Positions 6,203 to 7,812 of a stretch of DNA of 7,812 bases are shown here, piece by piece. The translations under genes were made by a program, and so were the position numbers. Source of the DNA: an uncultured Kineothrix sp. (GTDB taxonomy: Bacteria > Bacillota > Clostridia > Lachnospirales > Lachnospiraceae); NCBI GenBank assembly GCA_910587275.1, contig CAJUMD010000120.1, positions 2,059 to 9,870 on the forward strand, read 5' to 3'. The first letter of the stretch is position 1, and each line of letters opens with the position of its first letter. The notes beneath the pieces are model-generated. The model was given only the letters and a program-made list of their open reading frames with translations, had not been told where the DNA came from and searched no databases.

Positions 6203-6844
6203 ATGGGACGGAGAAAGAAAGAGCCTAGAAGTGTACACCGGGAAAACATAGTGTCTGCGGCATCTGCTTTATTTATGGAAAGGGGAATTGCCGCGACTTC
6301 TATGGACGATATAGCGAAAGCCGCCGGTTACAGCAAGGCAACATTATATGTATATTTTGAAAATAAAGAGGAGATAGTCGGCATTTTGGTATTGAACAGT
6401 ATGAAAAAACTTTATGACTATATATCTTCTGCTCTGATACAGCATGAAACCACGAAGGCAAGATATGATTTTATCTGCCGCGGACTGGTGCAGTATCAAG
6501 AGGAATTTCCTTTTTATTTCAAAATGGTATTGGATAAAATCAACATTGATTTTGAGAGCAAAGACTATCTGCCGGAAGAAAAGGAAACTTATCAAATTGG
6601 GGAAGAAATAAATGAAAAGATAAAAAACTTTTTGTTATCCGGCATGGAAAAGGGGGATTTACGAGGTGATTTGGAAATTATGCCTGCCATATTTAATTTT
6701 TGGGGTATGATTTCCGGAATCATTCAGCTTGCCGCTAACAAAGAAGAATATATTAAAAAGTCAATGGGTTTATCAAAAGAAAAGTTTTTGGAATATGGCT
6801 TTTCCCTTGTTTATCATTCGATTGCGATAAAGGAGAGAGGTTGA
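6203..6844 (+). CDS. TetR/AcrR-family transcriptional regulator
   Basis: A 213-residue TetR-family regulator, a usual length for the family. The N-terminal DNA-binding domain (about 12-58) has the classic pattern: IVSAASALFMERGIAATSM leading into the helix-turn-helix DDIAKAAGYSKATLYVYFENKEEI (about 35-58). The C-terminal part (about 60-213) is a helical ligand-binding/dimerisation domain too divergent to suggest an inducer. Members usually act as dimeric repressors released by a small molecule. The operator-like palindrome just upstream implies autorepression and control of the two redox genes behind it; the next gene begins 5 bases after its stop. Codons are AT-rich (AAA, TTT, TTA frequent), unlike genes before 5862. 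I cannot name a specific subfamily. Confidence 0.93.
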   Translation: MGRRKKEPRSVHRENIVSAASALFMERGIAATSMDDIAKAAGYSKATLYVYFENKEEIVGILVLNSMKKLYDYISSALIQHETTKARYDFICRGLVQYQEEFPFYFKMVLDKINIDFESKDYLPEEKETYQIGEEINEKIKNFLLSGMEKGDLRGDLEIMPAIFNFWGMISGIIQLAANKEEYIKKSMGLSKEKFLEYGFSLVYHSIAIKERG

Positions 6845-6849
6845 GGTTT

Positions 6850-7419
6850 ATGAGTGAAAAAAATGTGCTTGCCATTTTAGGCAGTCCTCATATAAATGGG
6901 ACGACAGCAGCCATGCTGAATTTGGCAGTTCATAAAGCTGAACAGGCGGGTTATGCTGTAACAAAAATCAATCTGTATGAAAAGGAACTTTCTTTCTGCA
7001 CAGGTTGCCGGATTTGTATGGATACGCATATTTGCGTCCAAAGAGATGATATACAGGAAATCGCCCCACTATTACATAAGAGTCAGCTTGTTATCCTTGC
7101 CGCCCCTGTCTATTGGGCGAACGTTCCGGCGTCTGTCAAAAACTTATTTGACCGATTGTTGGGAACGGCTATGGAAGAAACAGACACATTTCCAAAACCA
7201 CGTTTATGGGGGAAGCAATATATGATTTTGACTTCCTGCAATACTCCCGCGCCTTTTTCGTGGATATTCGGACAAAGCAGAGGGGCAATCCGCAGTGTGG
7301 ACGAATTTTTCAAGACCGCAGGCATGAAATCGGCGGGAAAAGTGGTATGTGCAAATGCAAAGAATAAGAAAGAACTCTCTAAGCGAATAATGAAAAAGAT
7401 TGAGAGGTGTCTGAAATGA
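6850..7419 (+). CDS. Flavodoxin-fold NAD(P)H-dependent oxidoreductase / iron-sulfur flavoprotein-like
   Basis: A 189-residue cytosolic flavoprotein of the flavodoxin / NADPH-dependent FMN reductase superfamily. The N-terminal VLAILGSPHINGTT (about 6-19) is the FMN phosphate-binding loop after the first beta strand, and APVYWANVPASVKNLFDR (about 85-102) is the second conserved flavin-side signature. Cys50, Cys53, Cys56 and Cys62 form Cys-x2-Cys-x2-Cys-x5-Cys, matching the compact motif that holds a 4Fe-4S cluster in archaeal iron-sulfur flavoproteins; many relatives keep only some of these cysteines. It therefore probably moves electrons between a reduced carrier and an acceptor, but the substrate is unknown. 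ATG 6850 is chosen over TTG 6841 because AGGAGAGAGG (6831-6840) is then well placed. Its stop overlaps the next start by 4 bases, suggesting coupled translation. Confidence 0.88.
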   Translation: MSEKNVLAILGSPHINGTTAAMLNLAVHKAEQAGYAVTKINLYEKELSFCTGCRICMDTHICVQRDDIQEIAPLLHKSQLVILAAPVYWANVPASVKNLFDRLLGTAMEETDTFPKPRLWGKQYMILTSCNTPAPFSWIFGQSRGAIRSVDEFFKTAGMKSAGKVVCANAKNKKELSKRIMKKIERCLK

Positions 7420-7812
7420 AATTATCCCGAAAAAGAATCCTGTCGTTTACAGCAATTTTTCTTTTCCTTATTGTTCTGATTTTTACGGCGGTTTATCTGA
7501 AAAGTGTGGAAGATTATAAAAGGTCAGTAAAAGAAACAACGTTTAGTAATTTAGATATTTCCAATGTTCCCGATGGAGTTTATGCCGGAGAATATGACGT
7601 GGATTTTGTTTATGCCAAAGTGGAAGTAACGGTTCAAAACGGAGTGATTACAAACATTGATATTCTGGAGCATAAAAACGGGCGTGGAAGCCACGCAGAA
7701 GTTGTTGTTGACAGAATCATTGGAGAACAGAAAATAGATGTTGACGCAGTATCGGGGGCGACAAATTCAAGCACTGTCATAAAGAAAGCGGTTGAAAATG
7801 CCTTAACAGGAG
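7416..7812 (+). CDS. Membrane-anchored FMN-binding domain protein (3' truncated by window)
   Basis: The first 132 codons of a gene that runs off the window. It begins with a basic stretch and a hydrophobic segment (about residues 9-28), consistent with a signal anchor or signal peptide that exports the rest. The remainder is an FMN-binding domain as in RnfG and NqrC: DGVYAGEYDVDF (about 53-64), a VEVTVQNGVITNIDIL strand pair (about 69-84), and DAVSGATNSS starting at Asp110. The SGAT part (113-116) matches the flavinylation motif in which ApbE attaches FMN to a threonine, here Thr116. Stand-alone proteins of this kind are often about 140-150 residues, so little may be missing. No ApbE gene is visible in the window. 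The 4-base overlap with the flavodoxin-like gene argues for a shared electron path, with this protein taking electrons outside the membrane. Confidence 0.88.
   Translation, partial: MKLSRKRILSFTAIFLFLIVLIFTAVYLKSVEDYKRSVKETTFSNLDISNVPDGVYAGEYDVDFVYAKVEVTVQNGVITNIDILEHKNGRGSHAEVVVDRIIGEQKIDVDAVSGATNSSTVIKKAVENALTG

Noticed and set aside
1..7812. CRISPR array, insertion sequence, tRNA or rRNA
   Set aside because: No regularly spaced repeats, transposase motifs, terminal inverted repeats or RNA-gene signatures were seen on either strand.

Overview
The window looks like a chromosomal segment of a spore-forming-lineage Firmicute, most likely a Lachnospiraceae-type Clostridium relative. The basis is the yqfC-yqfD-phoH-ybeY gene order, strong AAGGAGG-type ribosome binding sites, the family-specific insertion in YbeY, and an unnamed 221-residue protein of a type I associate with this family. 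The species cannot be named from the sequence. All genes read on the + strand.

Region 1 (1-3357) opens with the last 23 codons of an unidentified gene. It is followed by a tightly packed housekeeping and sporulation cluster. yqfC and yqfD are sporulation-associated proteins; in Bacillus subtilis their orthologues belong to the mother-cell sigma-E regulon. phoH encodes a PhoH-like ATPase with a KH-like N-terminus. ybeY encodes the rRNA-maturation endoribonuclease and overlaps phoH by the ATGA junction. Compared with the Bacillus order, yqfF/pgpH is absent between phoH and ybeY.

Region 2 (3385-5862) continues with a 566-residue polytopic MOP-superfamily (SpoVB/MurJ-like) lipid-linked saccharide flippase, where dgkA or era would often sit. 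After a 111-base gap comes a membrane-anchored protein of unknown function with a proline/glutamate-rich linker and a conserved C-terminal domain. A strong rho-independent terminator (5961-6004) closes this block.

Region 3 (about 6005-7812) is visibly more AT-rich. A 60-base sample in the flippase gene has 38 G+C; a 60-base sample in the TetR gene has 22. It starts with a textbook sigma-A promoter, TTGACA-17-TATAAT. A 25-base palindrome with perfect 11-base arms overlaps its -10 box and expected start point, and a second inverted repeat fills the spacer. The promoter drives a tight operon: a TetR-family regulator; a flavodoxin-fold oxidoreductase with a Cys-x2-Cys-x2-Cys-x5-Cys cluster like that of iron-sulfur flavoproteins; and, overlapping it by 4 bases, a membrane-anchored FMN-binding-domain protein with a covalent-flavinylation motif, cut by the window end. 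The inferred picture is a self-repressing, inducible redox module in which a cytosolic flavoprotein works with a flavinylated domain on the outer face of the membrane. It may have been acquired separately from the older housekeeping block.
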